Source: JBQTIU01 sp052387815 (lineage in GTDB: Bacteria; Pseudomonadota; Alphaproteobacteria; CACIAM-22H2). Taken from it: a DNA stretch of 64,000 bases. The stretch is from assembly GCA_052387815.1 (NCBI GenBank), contig JBQTIU010000057.1:7695-71694 (forward strand). The letters are read 5' to 3'. A program made the position numbers and the translations under genes. How positions within the stretch are numbered: the first letter of the stretch is position 1; every line of letters starts with the position of its first letter. Under the pieces are notes generated by a model. That model saw nothing but the letters and a program-made list of their open reading frames with translations. It did not search any database and was not told where the DNA came from. Below, one piece after another: positions 1 through 9,868 of this stretch.

Positions 1-1604
<1,604 letters not shown>

Positions 1605-1714
1605 TGGGATGGCCTCAAGAGACGCGGGCGGCGCTCACGAGCGCGGGGGGATGGGGGATCGGCTTCCGGCAAGAAACGCAGGCAGCGGGGCAGCGGGAAA
1701 CGGCGCGAACGCCC

Positions 1715-1736
1715 CCCGATCCTCTACAGGATCGGG
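1715..1736 (-). other. Perfect 8-bp hairpin in the ribF-ileS intergenic leader
   Basis: Two perfectly complementary 8-base arms (1715-1722 and 1729-1736) enclose a 6-base loop in the roughly 235-base gap between ribF and ileS. No T run follows on the minus strand, so it does not look like a classical intrinsic terminator. It could be an RNA processing or attenuation element in the ileS leader. No T-box features were recognised. Confidence 0.4.
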
Positions 1737-1839
1737 CTGGTAATTCGCCCGCCATCCGCCCCACGAAGAAGCCGCGTCAACATGGCGGCCGACTATAGGA
1801 ACCGGGTCCGGGGGCGTCAAGGCGCCTTGGAGCGGCCGC

Positions 1840-2853
1840 TTACAGCCGCGGCCGAGCCGGGGCCTTGGGCCGGTCGAGGGCGCGGCGCGCGGCTTCGCAG
1901 TCGCGCCCGATCTGGTCCGCAAGCGCCTGCGGCCCGGCGAATTTCCGTTCCGGGCGCAGGAAATCGATCAGCGCCACCCGCAAGTGGCGGCCGTAGAGAT
2001 CGCCGCTGAAATCGAACAGATGGACTTCGAGGCGCGGCTCGAGGGCGCCGCCGAAGGTGGGCCGCAAGCCCAGATTGGCCACCCCGTCGCGCCACATCGT
2101 CGTTCCGCCGTCGAGGCGGCCGGCGCGCACCGCATAGACGCCGAGCGCCGGACGAAGGCAGATCCCGAGCCGGAGATTGGCGGTCGGAAAGCCCAGGCTG
2201 CGACCGCGCTCGTCGCCGCGCCGGACCCGATCCTCGATCTCGAAGGGGCGACCGAGAAGCCGCGCCGCACCCCGCGGGTCGCCGGCCTTCAGGCAGTCGC
2301 GCACCGCGGTCGAGGAATACACGAACGCCTCGGGTTCGGCTTCGGACTCGGGCCCAAGGGCGGTCACCGGCGCCATGATCGTCGCCTCGACCCCGGTGCG
2401 GGCGAGCCGGTCGCGCAGCAGCTCCGGGCTGCCCCGCCGTCCGTGGCCGAACACGAAATCGAAGCCCACCACCACGTGGCGCGCCATCAGTCCCCGGACC
2501 AGCACCTCGTCGATGAACGTTTCGGCGCTGAGCCGCGCCAGCGCGGCGTCGAAGCGCAGCACGACGAGGTTCGCCACGCCGAGTTCGGCGATGATCCGCA
2601 CCTTGGTGCGCAAGCGCGTCAATAGGAAGGGTGGGCTGTCGGGTCGGAAGAACAGGCGCGGATGCGGTTCGAAGGTCAGGACCGCGGCCTCGCATTCTTC
2701 CGCCTTCGCCCGCCGCACCGCCTCGCGGATCACGGCTTGGTGGCCGCGGTGCACGCCATCGAAATTGCCGATGGCCACGACGCCGTTTCCCGCCGATGGC
2801 GGCAAGTTGGAATAATGACGATAGATGCGCAACGCCAAGGGACACTCAGCCAT
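1840..2853 (-). CDS. ribF: Bifunctional riboflavin kinase / FAD synthetase
   Basis: RibF phosphorylates riboflavin to FMN and adenylates FMN to FAD. The 337-residue length is typical. The N-terminal FAD synthetase domain has the nucleotidyltransferase motif GNFDGVHRGH at about residues 28-37. The C-terminal flavokinase domain shows GRSLGFPTANL and the following GVYAV segment near residues 220-245. The ATG at 2853 gives MAECPLALRIY. It precedes ileS on the same strand, separated by about 235 bases. Confidence 0.96.
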   Translation of the reverse strand: MAECPLALRIYRHYSNLPPSAGNGVVAIGNFDGVHRGHQAVIREAVRRAKAEECEAAVLTFEPHPRLFFRPDSPPFLLTRLRTKVRIIAELGVANLVVLRFDAALARLSAETFIDEVLVRGLMARHVVVGFDFVFGHGRRGSPELLRDRLARTGVEATIMAPVTALGPESEAEPEAFVYSSTAVRDCLKAGDPRGAARLLGRPFEIEDRVRRGDERGRSLGFPTANLRLGICLRPALGVYAVRAGRLDGGTTMWRDGVANLGLRPTFGGALEPRLEVHLFDFSGDLYGRHLRVALIDFLRPERKFAGPQALADQIGRDCEAARRALDRPKAPARPRL

Positions 2854-2904
2854 TGGTCAAAGGAGACCGACCGGCTCTTATATAGGGAGATTGCCCACCC
2901 GTTG

Positions 2905-3435
2905 TCAGGCGAGCGAATGCGGTCCCGATCCGTAGCCGCTGCCGGCCGGCGCGGCCGCGCTGTCCTCGCCGTTGCCCCCAGGCGCGGGCGCCTCGAGGCT
3001 GGCGCGCAGGGGCACCATGACGATCGCCTCGCCTTCCAGAACGACCTTGTGGCCGACCGCGGCGACGGTCGACAGGATGGCGCGACGCTTGTCGGCCATC
3101 AGTTCGGTAATCGTCGCCCGCGCCTCGACGGTGTCGCCGATCCGGACCGGCGCCTTCCAGCGCAGCGACTGGCTGACATAGATGGCGCCCGGCCCCGGCA
3201 GGCGCGTGCCGATCACGGTGGAGATGAAGCTCGCGGTCAGCATGCCGTGGGCGATGCGACCCGAGAACATGGTGTCCTTGGCGAACACTTCGTTGATGTG
3301 GACCGGGTTGGTGTCCCCGGAGATTCCGGCGAACAAGACGATGTCCGCCTCGGTCACCGTGCGCGCGTAAAGCGCGGTCTGGCCGACTTTCAGGTCTTCG
3401 AAAAACAGGCCGTGCAATTCGTGGTGACTGCTCAT
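2905..3435 (-). CDS. MaoC-like (R)-specific enoyl-CoA hydratase
   Basis: This is a 176-residue hot-dog-fold protein of the MaoC dehydratase family, which hydrates trans-2-enoyl-CoA. The hydratase 2 motif is present in AGISGDTNPVHINEVFAKDT (residues about 38-57), with the expected catalytic Asp and His, followed by GRIAHGMLTASFIS. The start is taken at MSSHHELHGLFFEDLKVGQ (3435), because the in-frame upstream extension MARLSGAHRT has no family similarity. The C-terminal tail after about residue 150 is a Gly/Ala-rich extension. Polyester precursor supply and fatty-acid metabolism are both possible roles. Confidence 0.85.
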   Translation of the reverse strand: MSSHHELHGLFFEDLKVGQTALYARTVTEADIVLFAGISGDTNPVHINEVFAKDTMFSGRIAHGMLTASFISTVIGTRLPGPGAIYVSQSLRWKAPVRIGDTVEARATITELMADKRRAILSTVAAVGHKVVLEGEAIVMVPLRASLEAPAPGGNGEDSAAAPAGSGYGSGPHSLA

Positions 3436-3740
3436 GGTCCGGTGTGCTCCCGACAGGCGCGCCATGTTGCAATGCAGCGGGCGAATCGAGGTGTCTCATA
3501 AACGCTTTGCGGCACTGCAGCAAGAGCTTATGCCGACGACATGAAATTTGCCTTAACCGTTTCGAGGGCCGGGCATCGAACCACGGGGGGCGGGACCGGG
3601 GTTGGCCACCCGCCGCACCCGGAGGCTTGTTTTGGCACGGGTTTAGCGATTAGGATGCGGCGCTAGACGAAGTCGACGATGGCGGTCGCCTCGGGGTCCT
3701 CGTTTCGAGGACCGACGCGGCCCCGGGGGGTTTCCACGAC

Positions 3741-4439
3741 GTGCCTGGTGCACCCGCTCAGACGCTTGACGGAGTTAGTTTATTCGCCGGGCTGACGCCC
3801 GCCGAGCGCCACGAGGTTGGGCGCCGCTGCCGGTGGCGGCACTTCGCCGCCGGCGAGCAGATCATCAACCGCGAGACCGATTCCCACGATGTGTATTTCA
3901 TCGTTACCGGCATTGCGCGGGTGGTGAATTACTCGCTCTCCGGGCGCGAGATCAGCTTCGACGATATCGGGCCGGGCGGTTATTTCGGCGAACTCGCGGC
4001 CATCGACGGCGCGCCGCGTTCGGCCAACGTCGTCGCCAAGACCAACATGTTGACCGCTTCGTTGCCGGCCGGGGCGTTCCTCGACGTGCTGGCGAATCAT
4101 ACGTCGATGGCGCTGGCGCTGGTCCGCCGGCTCGCTTCCGTGATCCGGCAGGCGACCGACCGCATCATGGATTTGAGCACGCTCGGCGCCCACAACCGCA
4201 TCTACGCTGAATTGCTGCGCGAGGCGCGAGCCATCGGCGCGAGCGGCAACCGCGCCGTCCTCAAGCCGATTCCGGTCCATTCCGACATCGCCGCCCGGGT
4301 CAGCACCTCCCGCGAGACCGTGGCGCGGGTGTTGAGCGATCTTGCCCGCAAGAAGCTCGTCCGACGCGACAGCGACGGCTTCGTGCTTCTCGACCTCGAC
4401 CGCCTCACCCACATGGTCCACGAGTTCCGCGGCGAGTGA
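3741..4439 (+). CDS. Crp/Fnr family transcriptional regulator
   Basis: A 232-residue regulator. An N-terminal cyclic-nucleotide-binding fold (about 12-125) contains FGELAAIDGAPRSANVVA, the region that in Crp holds the phosphate-binding cassette. A long dimerisation helix follows (about 125-150). The C-terminal winged helix has the recognition-helix signature SRETVARVLSDLARKKLV (about 188-205). No cysteine cluster of the Fnr kind is visible, so an oxygen-sensing Fe-S cluster is unlikely. Whether it binds cAMP cannot be read from the sequence. A perfect TGTGA-N6-TCACA palindrome lies 15 bases after its stop codon, ahead of a small membrane peptide gene, making that gene a candidate target. Confidence 0.92.
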   Translation: MPGAPAQTLDGVSLFAGLTPAERHEVGRRCRWRHFAAGEQIINRETDSHDVYFIVTGIARVVNYSLSGREISFDDIGPGGYFGELAAIDGAPRSANVVAKTNMLTASLPAGAFLDVLANHTSMALALVRRLASVIRQATDRIMDLSTLGAHNRIYAELLREARAIGASGNRAVLKPIPVHSDIAARVSTSRETVARVLSDLARKKLVRRDSDGFVLLDLDRLTHMVHEFRGE

Positions 4440-4453
4440 ACCCGCGGCCGGGA

Positions 4454-4471
4454 CTGTGACGAAAGTCACAG
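4454..4471. promoter_or_regulatory. Perfect CRP-type operator CTGTGAC-GAAA-GTCACAG
   Basis: An 18-base perfect palindrome matching the TGTGA-N6-TCACA consensus of the Crp family. It lies between the Crp/Fnr gene (ends 4439) and a 32-codon gene (starts 4560). A TATCGT hexamer at 4493-4498 could be a -10 box. A start site near 4504 would put the operator centre at about -42, the class II activator position. The spacing is an estimate from sequence only. Confidence 0.8.
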
Positions 4472-4492
4472 CGCGGCGCCTTCAGGACTCCT

Positions 4493-4498
4493 TATCGT
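4493..4498 (+). promoter_or_regulatory. Putative -10 hexamer downstream of the CRP-type site
   Basis: The hexamer TATCGT, about 22 bases after the CRP-type operator, is a weak match to a sigma70 -10 box. No good -35 box is seen, as expected for an activator-dependent promoter. It would serve the 32-residue gene at 4560. Confidence 0.4.
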
Positions 4499-4559
4499 CG
4501 CGGCTGTCGGTGGCCTCCCCGCTGGCAGGGACGGCCCTTTGGAAAGGAAGGGTCAAGCG

Positions 4560-4658
4560 ATGTACAGTCTCAAAGCGTTCCTCGTTGCGCTGCCGATCGC
4601 CTTGCTGTTCCTGGTGTTGAACCTGCCCGGCGAGGTTTGGTCTTGGGGACAGTTCTAG
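4560..4658 (+). CDS. Small single-span membrane peptide (32 aa)
   Basis: This 32-codon reading frame starts MYSLKAFLVALPIALLFLVL and ends GEVWSWGQF. A strong purine-rich ribosome binding site (AAGGAAGGG, 4544-4552) lies seven bases before the ATG. Residues about 5-22 form one hydrophobic span, followed by a Trp-rich polar tail. A perfect CRP-type operator lies about 90 bases upstream and a strong intrinsic terminator about 57 bases downstream, so it appears to be an independent short transcript. No family is recognised. Small CRP-linked membrane peptides often modulate transporters or respiratory enzymes, but that is speculation here. Confidence 0.72.
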   Translation: MYSLKAFLVALPIALLFLVLNLPGEVWSWGQF

Positions 4659-4714
4659 GCTCTGGCCTAGGGTTTCTTACGACCTCTCTGTTGTTGCGCT
4701 CTCCCCAAACTCGA

Positions 4715-4747
4715 CGGGGCCGGATCGAACTCCGGCCCCGCTTTTTT
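4715..4747 (+). terminator. Intrinsic terminator, 10-bp stem and T tract
   Basis: Two fully complementary 10-base arms (4715-4724 and 4731-4740, CGGGGCCGGA and its complement) enclose a 6-base loop and are followed by C and six T residues. It ends transcription of the 32-residue peptide gene, and separates it from the convergent cytochrome gene ending at 4770. Confidence 0.92.
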
Positions 4748-4769
4748 GCCTGGGACCCTGTCCGGGCTA

Positions 4770-5105
4770 CTATTTCAGGAAGGGATTGACCGGCCCGCGC
4801 CGGCGCGGCGGAAAGGCGGCGGAAAGATAATCGAGGACGAGTTCCCGGTCGCCCGGGTCGAGTTCCGGCATGCCGTGCCGCTCGGTCATCCAATTCAGGC
4901 TGTCGGCCCAGCGCTCCCGCGACATGCCCTGCTGCCGGACGATCGCCGTCCCGTGGCAGGCGGTGCAGGCGTAAAACGCCTCCTCCCGCCCCTTGCCCGG
5001 CGGCAGGTCGTCGGGCGATTCCTCGACGGCCGCCGCCGGTGCGGCCAGCCACAATCCCAACATCGCGCCGGCGGCAACGCGCGCCCGCCCTCCGGCTCGC
5101 CGCAT
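4770..5105 (-). CDS. SorB-like monohaem cytochrome c, sulfite dehydrogenase electron acceptor
   Basis: A 111-residue secreted cytochrome. A signal peptide (about 1-26, cleavage after AAPAAA) precedes a single haem-binding CTACH motif at about residues 47-51 in FYACTACHGTAIV. A later methionine (in ERHGMPEL) is a candidate axial ligand. It starts six bases after the stop of the molybdopterin oxidoreductase upstream, so the two are co-transcribed. A monohaem partner fits SorB of sulfite:cytochrome c oxidoreductase better than the dihaem SoxD. It would receive electrons in the periplasm. Confidence 0.85.
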   Translation of the reverse strand: MRRAGGRARVAAGAMLGLWLAAPAAAVEESPDDLPPGKGREEAFYACTACHGTAIVRQQGMSRERWADSLNWMTERHGMPELDPGDRELVLDYLSAAFPPRRRGPVNPFLK

Positions 5106-5111
5106 CGACCG

Positions 5112-6458
5112 TTAGGCCTTGACCAGCACGGCGACGCGGTGGAACGGATTAGCGCCGTAGCCCGACGGGTTCCAGTTGGCCGGCGCATGCGGCTGCGGTT
5201 TGCCGTCGGAGTCGGTGGCCCGGCTCCAGAGTTCGTAATAGCCCTCGCTCGGCACGGTCACGCTGGCGGTCCAGCGCTGCCACGAATATTTGTTGGCGGG
5301 GTTGCCGAGCTGGGCGGTCGCCCAGCTCTCGCCGTAATCGACCGACACATGGACCGCGCGCACCGTCTTCTCGCCCGCCCAGGCCGCCCCCTTGAGCGCG
5401 ATGCGACGGGTCCCGGCTGCGAACTCGGCGCCGTTGGCCGGGTTGGTGACGATCGAGCGCACCGGCATCGATTCCATGATTCTCATGTTGGCATCGGGCG
5501 TGGTGCCGCCCGGGACCATGGGGACGATCGGGACGCGGTACGAGGTGCCGCCCATGCCCGGGCCGTCATGCACCTTGTCGCGGATCCAGATCCGGGTCAG
5601 CCACTTCTGCGACGCCGAGCCGGGCCAGCCCGGCAGCACGAGACGCACCGGCAAGCCGTGGACGTTGGGGATCGGCCGGCCGTTCATGGCCAGCGCGATG
5701 AGGCTGTGCTCTTCCATCGCCTTGGCGATCGGCACGCCTCTTGAAATCGTCGGCCGCGCCGGGTCGCCCGAAAGATGCAGATCGACGCCGTAGTGGGCGG
5801 TGTAGACCGCGCCAGGCTTGAGCCCCGCCGCCTTGAGCACGTCGGCCAGGCGCACCCCGGTCCATTCGGCGTTGCCGATCGCCCCGTTGCTCCACTGGTT
5901 GCCGCGCGTCTCGGGGACGAAGAAGCCGCGGCCGTTGCCGCCGCATTCGAGCTGCAGCTTGTAGCTGACCTGCGGGAAGCGCCGCTTGAGCTCGCCGACG
6001 CTGAGCTCGAGCTTGGTGTTGACCTCGCCGTCGACCGTGATCTTCCAGGCCTCGGGGTCGCCCGGGGGATCGGGGATCTGGCCGTTGTTGCGGATGAAGA
6101 ACTTGGCGTTGGGCGTCACCTCGTCGTCGAGCAGCGCCTCCGGCGTCTCGGCGACCAATGGCCGCTCGCCGAGGATCACCAGGTTGGCGTCCTTGCCGTC
6201 CATCTGGAGGAGCTTGGGCCCCTTGGCGGTCGGGGTCTGGGCGAGTGCCGCCGGAATGAGGCCGCCCGGCATATATCCGGCGAAGGGGATGTTGGCCCCG
6301 ACCGCCGCGCTCACCGCGGCAAGGCCGGCCCGGGCCAGGAAGCCGCGCCGTCCCACGCCCTCGTCCTCGACCGTCCGCCGGCCGAAGATAAGGGCATCGG
6401 CCCGCTCCGGATCGTCGCCATAGAGTTCGTAGAGACCGCGTTCGCGCTTGCCGCCCAT
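5112..6458 (-). CDS. Periplasmic sulfite dehydrogenase molybdopterin subunit (SorA/SoxC-like)
   Basis: A 448-residue Tat-exported molybdoenzyme oxidising sulfite to sulfate. The N-terminus has a twin-arginine signal (GRRGFLARAG) ending near ALAQ. The sulfite-oxidase fold carries the molybdenum-ligating cysteine in LQLECGGNGRGFF, and the C-terminal Mo-Co dimerisation domain contains VSVDYGESW. The ATG at 6458 is chosen because GGAGG lies at ideal distance, although the frame is open further upstream. The partner monohaem cytochrome follows after six bases. SorA and SoxC are close relatives. The monohaem neighbour and lack of other sox genes here favour SorA. Confidence 0.88.
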   Translation of the reverse strand: MGGKRERGLYELYGDDPERADALIFGRRTVEDEGVGRRGFLARAGLAAVSAAVGANIPFAGYMPGGLIPAALAQTPTAKGPKLLQMDGKDANLVILGERPLVAETPEALLDDEVTPNAKFFIRNNGQIPDPPGDPEAWKITVDGEVNTKLELSVGELKRRFPQVSYKLQLECGGNGRGFFVPETRGNQWSNGAIGNAEWTGVRLADVLKAAGLKPGAVYTAHYGVDLHLSGDPARPTISRGVPIAKAMEEHSLIALAMNGRPIPNVHGLPVRLVLPGWPGSASQKWLTRIWIRDKVHDGPGMGGTSYRVPIVPMVPGGTTPDANMRIMESMPVRSIVTNPANGAEFAAGTRRIALKGAAWAGEKTVRAVHVSVDYGESWATAQLGNPANKYSWQRWTASVTVPSEGYYELWSRATDSDGKPQPHAPANWNPSGYGANPFHRVAVLVKA

Positions 6459-6710
6459 CGGAACACCTCCCTGAGACATGGTCCTCATCCCGGACCGCTC
6501 GTCCGTGCCGGTATATTCGCACGTTACGATTTCCGGAGGAAGGCCGCGGTGGCAACCCACGAAACCGCCCCAGGCGGCGATCGCTCGCCGACCTCGGCGG
6601 GGTCCGACTGCCTTGGCGGGAGGCCCGGCTTAGCGAACGAGGTGCGCCCGATCCCTTGGACTCGTGGACAACGCTGCTGCGTTGCCCACAGCCCCGCAGG
6701 TCCATCAGCA

Positions 6711-6757
6711 GCGGACATTTAACCAGCTACAAAACCCGGACATTTTAACTTGCTAGC
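6711..6757. mobile_element. Possible insertion-sequence end: two 22-base imperfect direct repeats
   Basis: Two similar segments, 6711-6732 and 6736-6757, both contain GGACATTT followed by TAAC and a GCTA core. Clustered GGACATTT-type terminal repeats resemble the multiple end repeats of IS21/IS481-like elements. No transposase reading frame is present nearby, so this would be a relic. The surrounding 6459-6783 stretch holds no supported gene. The call rests on motif resemblance only. Confidence 0.35.
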
Positions 6758-6783
6758 GACGGGGGGACCGAAGCGGCCGCGGT

Positions 6784-7512
6784 TCAGAGGATCGCCTGGA
6801 TGAAGGCGTCGAGCTCGGCCGTGGCCGGCCGGTCGAGCAGCCGGTCCGGCGGGCCTTTCTCCCAGATGCGACCGCGGTGCATGAAGACCAACGTGTCGGC
6901 GGCGCCGCGCGCGAAGTCCATCGCGTGGGTGACCAGAACCATGGTCATGCCGCTGGCGGCCAGCTTCTCCAGCACCCGGATCACCTCGCCGATCAGCTCG
7001 GGGTCGAGGGCCGAGGTGATCTCGTCGAACAGCATGAGGCGCGGATTCATGGCGAGCGCCCGGGCGATCGCGACGCGTTGCTGCTGCCCGCCGGAGAGCT
7101 GGCTCGGGTAGGCGTCGATCTTGTCGGCGAGGTCGACCTGGGCTAGCACCTGGCGGGCGATCCGCTGCGCCTCGTCAAGTGCGAGCCCCTTGCCCCGGTG
7201 GGGCCCGAGGGTGATGTTCCGCTCCACCGAGAGGTGCGGAAAGAGGTTGAAGCTCTGGAAGACCATGCCGACCTCGCGGTGCAGCTCGCGCAGCGCCGTG
7301 CGGCCGCGCGCCAGCCGGCGGCCGGCGAATGCGATCTCGCCGCCGTCGATCGCTTCGAGGCCGTTGATGCAGCGCAGCAGTGTGCTCTTCCCCGAGCCGC
7401 TGCGCCCGATCACCGCCACCACTTCGCCGGCCTCGACCGCCAGCGAGACGTCGTCGAGGACGACGAGCGCGCCGAAGCGCTTAGAGATGTGCCTGAGCGC
7501 CAACAGCGACAT
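6784..7512 (-). CDS. Polar amino-acid-type ABC importer ATPase, cassette 1
   Basis: A 242-residue ABC ATPase of the GlnQ/HisP type. The Walker A motif is GRSGSGKST (about 36-44), the signature is LSGGQQQR, and the Walker B is RLMLFDEITSALDP, with the H-loop histidine in LVTHAMDF. It overlaps the upstream permease gene by 32 bases and closes an operon segment of binding protein, two permeases and ATPase. The importer sits with acid-sugar catabolic genes, so the substrate may be an acidic sugar or related compound rather than an amino acid. Confidence 0.93.
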   Translation of the reverse strand: MSLLALRHISKRFGALVVLDDVSLAVEAGEVVAVIGRSGSGKSTLLRCINGLEAIDGGEIAFAGRRLARGRTALRELHREVGMVFQSFNLFPHLSVERNITLGPHRGKGLALDEAQRIARQVLAQVDLADKIDAYPSQLSGGQQQRVAIARALAMNPRLMLFDEITSALDPELIGEVIRVLEKLAASGMTMVLVTHAMDFARGAADTLVFMHRGRIWEKGPPDRLLDRPATAELDAFIQAIL

Positions 7513-8152
7513 CGTACCGTTTCTCCAGGCGGCGGCCGAGCAGGGAGAGCGGCCAGCACACGACGAAGTAGAGCACGGCGACCAGGGGATAGACGGTCAT
7601 CGGCTGGAAGGTGACGTTGGTCATGAGCTGCCCGGCGCGGGTCAGCTCGACGAAGCCGATGATCGAGGCGATCGACGTTCCCTTGATTAGCTGGACCAGG
7701 AACCCGACGGTGGGCGGGATGGCGATGCGCATCGCCTGCGGCAGGATGACGTGCCAGAACTGCCGCGGGTAGGTGAGCGCCAAGCACTCGGCCGCCTCCC
7801 ACTGGGCGCGCGGGATGGCCTGGATGCAGCCGCGCCAGATCTCGCCGAGGAAGGCCGCGGAGTAGGCGGTGAAGGCGAGAGTCACCGCCGGCCAGGGGTC
7901 GATGCGCACGCCGAATAGCACCGCGAACCCGTAGAATACGATGAAGAGCTGCATGAGCACCGGCGTGCCCTGGAAGAGTTGGATGTAGCCGGCGGCCAGC
8001 CAGCGCGCCGGCGCGAAGGGAAGGAGGCGCAGCACCGCGACGAGGAAGCCGCCGACGCCGCCGCCGGTGAAGGCGATCAGCGACAGGGCCAGCGTCCAGC
8101 GCATGGCCTGGAGCAGGAACAGGAACTCCGGCAGCTCGAATTCGCGGCTCAT
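7481..8152 (-). CDS. ABC importer permease of HisMQ type, cassette 1 (second permease)
   Basis: A 223-residue inner-membrane permease with about five spans. The EAA loop is in EAAECLALTYPRQFWHVILP, followed by QAMRIAIPPTVGF, typical of polar amino-acid permeases. The start is placed at MSREFELPEF (8152), because the upstream in-frame extension is Gly/Arg-rich and overlaps the neighbouring permease. Its 3' end overlaps the ATPase gene by 32 bases, the same overlap seen in the paralogous cassette near 23.5 kb. Confidence 0.9.
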   Translation of the reverse strand: MSREFELPEFLFLLQAMRWTLALSLIAFTGGGVGGFLVAVLRLLPFAPARWLAAGYIQLFQGTPVLMQLFIVFYGFAVLFGVRIDPWPAVTLAFTAYSAAFLGEIWRGCIQAIPRAQWEAAECLALTYPRQFWHVILPQAMRIAIPPTVGFLVQLIKGTSIASIIGFVELTRAGQLMTNVTFQPMTVYPLVAVLYFVVCWPLSLLGRRLEKRYDVAVGAQAHL

Positions 8153-8163
8153 GGGCGCGCCCC

Positions 8164-8835
8164 TCAGCCCGCCCGCCCGCGCACGAAGACCAGCCAATAG
8201 ATCGCGCCGAGCACCGCCCGGAATCCGAGCGCCATCGCCAGGTAGATGCCGGTGGCGACGAAATAGAACTCGAAGGCTCGGAAGGTGGTCGATTGCAGCG
8301 TATTGGTGATCGCGGTCAGCTCGGAGGCCGAGATCGCGGAGACGATGCTCGATCCGAGCATGAGCAGGATGAACTGGCTGGCGAGCGCCGGGAACACCGC
8401 CTTGAGGGCCGGGAACAGGACGATGAAGCGGAATACCTGGAGGCGCGACAGGCCAAGCGCGTGGCCCGCCTCGACCTGCCCGCGCGGCACCGATTCGACG
8501 CCGGCGCGCACGATCTCGGTGGCGTAGGCGCCGAGGTTCACCACCATGCCGACCAGCGCCGCCTGGGTGGCCTCGAAGCGCAGCCCGATCGCCGGGAGCG
8601 AGAAGTAGATGATGAACAACTGAACGAGGAACGGCGTGTTGCGGATCGCCTCGACATAGGCGACGACCAGCCAGCGCAGCGGCCGGGGCCCGGCGGTGCG
8701 CGCGAAGGCGCAGACGATCGCCACGATCACGCCGAGCACCATCGCCGTCGCCGACAGCCGGATGGTCAGCCCGGCCCCGGCCAGCAGCTGCGGGAGGTTG
8801 TCGAAGACGACGCCGAACTGGAAGGTGTAGGTCAC
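8164..8835 (-). CDS. ABC importer permease of HisMQ type, cassette 1 (first permease)
   Basis: A 223-residue permease. It begins with GTG (VTYTFQFGVVFDNLPQLLAG); a much longer open frame upstream overlaps the binding-protein gene and was rejected. The typical YVEAIRNTPFLVQLF segment and the EAA loop EAGHALGLSRLQVFRFIV are present. The paralogue at 24207-25046 begins almost identically (TYEFQFGVVFDN), which supports the GTG start in both. It lies 11 bases before the second permease and 88 bases after the binding protein. Confidence 0.9.
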   Translation of the reverse strand: MTYTFQFGVVFDNLPQLLAGAGLTIRLSATAMVLGVIVAIVCAFARTAGPRPLRWLVVAYVEAIRNTPFLVQLFIIYFSLPAIGLRFEATQAALVGMVVNLGAYATEIVRAGVESVPRGQVEAGHALGLSRLQVFRFIVLFPALKAVFPALASQFILLMLGSSIVSAISASELTAITNTLQSTTFRAFEFYFVATGIYLAMALGFRAVLGAIYWLVFVRGRAG

Positions 8836-8923
8836 GGCCCGACCACTCCGCGCGCCCGCGCGCGCCCCGCGCCGCAAAACAAGGGCGCCACCCGCCTGGC
8901 CTCGGCGGGCGGCGCCCGAGGGC

Positions 8924-9724
8924 TTAGAAGGTCGGCAGGTCGACCAGCTTGACGCTGGTGTACTGCTCGTAGATCTGGGCCAGCGTGCCGTTCTGCTTAT
9001 TGAGGAATACCCAGGTGTTGATGACCCGCAAGAGGTCGTGGTCGCCGGGGCGGACGGCGGCCGCATAGTAGGCGGTTCGAACCGTGAACTTGTTCTCGAT
9101 CTGGGCACTCGGGTTGCGGTCGGCGACCGACTTGGCGGCGAAGGCCGACATGCCCACCGCGTCCACCTGGCCGGACAGCAATGACTGGATGGTCGCCGCG
9201 ATGTCGTCGAAATTGACGAGGTTGGTGCCCGCGGGCGCGATCTTCGGGACTTCCTGCTCTTCGAGCGTGGCGCGGCCGATACCGATGCGCTTGCCGGCCA
9301 GATCGGCGGGCGACTTGATGGCGACCTTGGCCGGCCCGGCGATGACGATGCTGAGCGCGCCATGCGGGTTGGCGAACATCACCGTCTTGGCCCGATCGAG
9401 GGTGATGCTGAGCGAGGAGATGGCGACGTCGGCGCGGCCGGCAAGCAGCGCCGGGATGCGGTTCGGCGCCGTCACCTGGACGAGCTCCAACTCGACGCCC
9501 AGGTCCTTGGCGAGCTGCCGAGCGGTAGCGATCTCCGATCCGTCGGGCTGGCCGCTGCGGTCGAGGATGCCGAACGGCGGCGAGGTCACCTCGGCGGTGA
9601 TGCGGATCTTCTTCTCCTTGATGATGCGATCGAGGGTCGTCTGCGCCTCCGCCGCCCCGACGGAGAATGCCGCCACCGCGACCGCCGCGATGGCGCCGAG
9701 AACCGTGTGCGTCCATGGCTTCAT
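8924..9724 (-). CDS. Periplasmic solute-binding protein (SBP family 3), cassette 1
   Basis: A 266-residue secreted protein. The signal peptide is about 1-27, with cleavage after GAAEAQ. The mature part has the family 3 layout: ITAEVTSPPFGILDRSGQPD near the N-terminus, then LAKDLGVELELVQVTAPNRIPALL. It captures a ligand for the two permeases and ATPase downstream. It is a clear relative of the binding protein at 22002-22796. The ligand is unknown; the adjacent acid-sugar enzymes suggest a hydroxy or oxo acid. Confidence 0.92.
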   Translation of the reverse strand: MKPWTHTVLGAIAAVAVAAFSVGAAEAQTTLDRIIKEKKIRITAEVTSPPFGILDRSGQPDGSEIATARQLAKDLGVELELVQVTAPNRIPALLAGRADVAISSLSITLDRAKTVMFANPHGALSIVIAGPAKVAIKSPADLAGKRIGIGRATLEEQEVPKIAPAGTNLVNFDDIAATIQSLLSGQVDAVGMSAFAAKSVADRNPSAQIENKFTVRTAYYAAAVRPGDHDLLRVINTWVFLNKQNGTLAQIYEQYTSVKLVDLPTF

Positions 9725-9868
9725 GATCAGTCCTCCCTAGATTTCGCGGTTGCCCGCCGGCGATGCGCTCCGACCGGCCGAGGCACCCGACGCGCGCTAA
9801 AATGGCAGCCTTTCCGAAACTTGTCAAAACCAATCAGAAACGCGCGAAAACGCTCGATTGCCCGCGCC

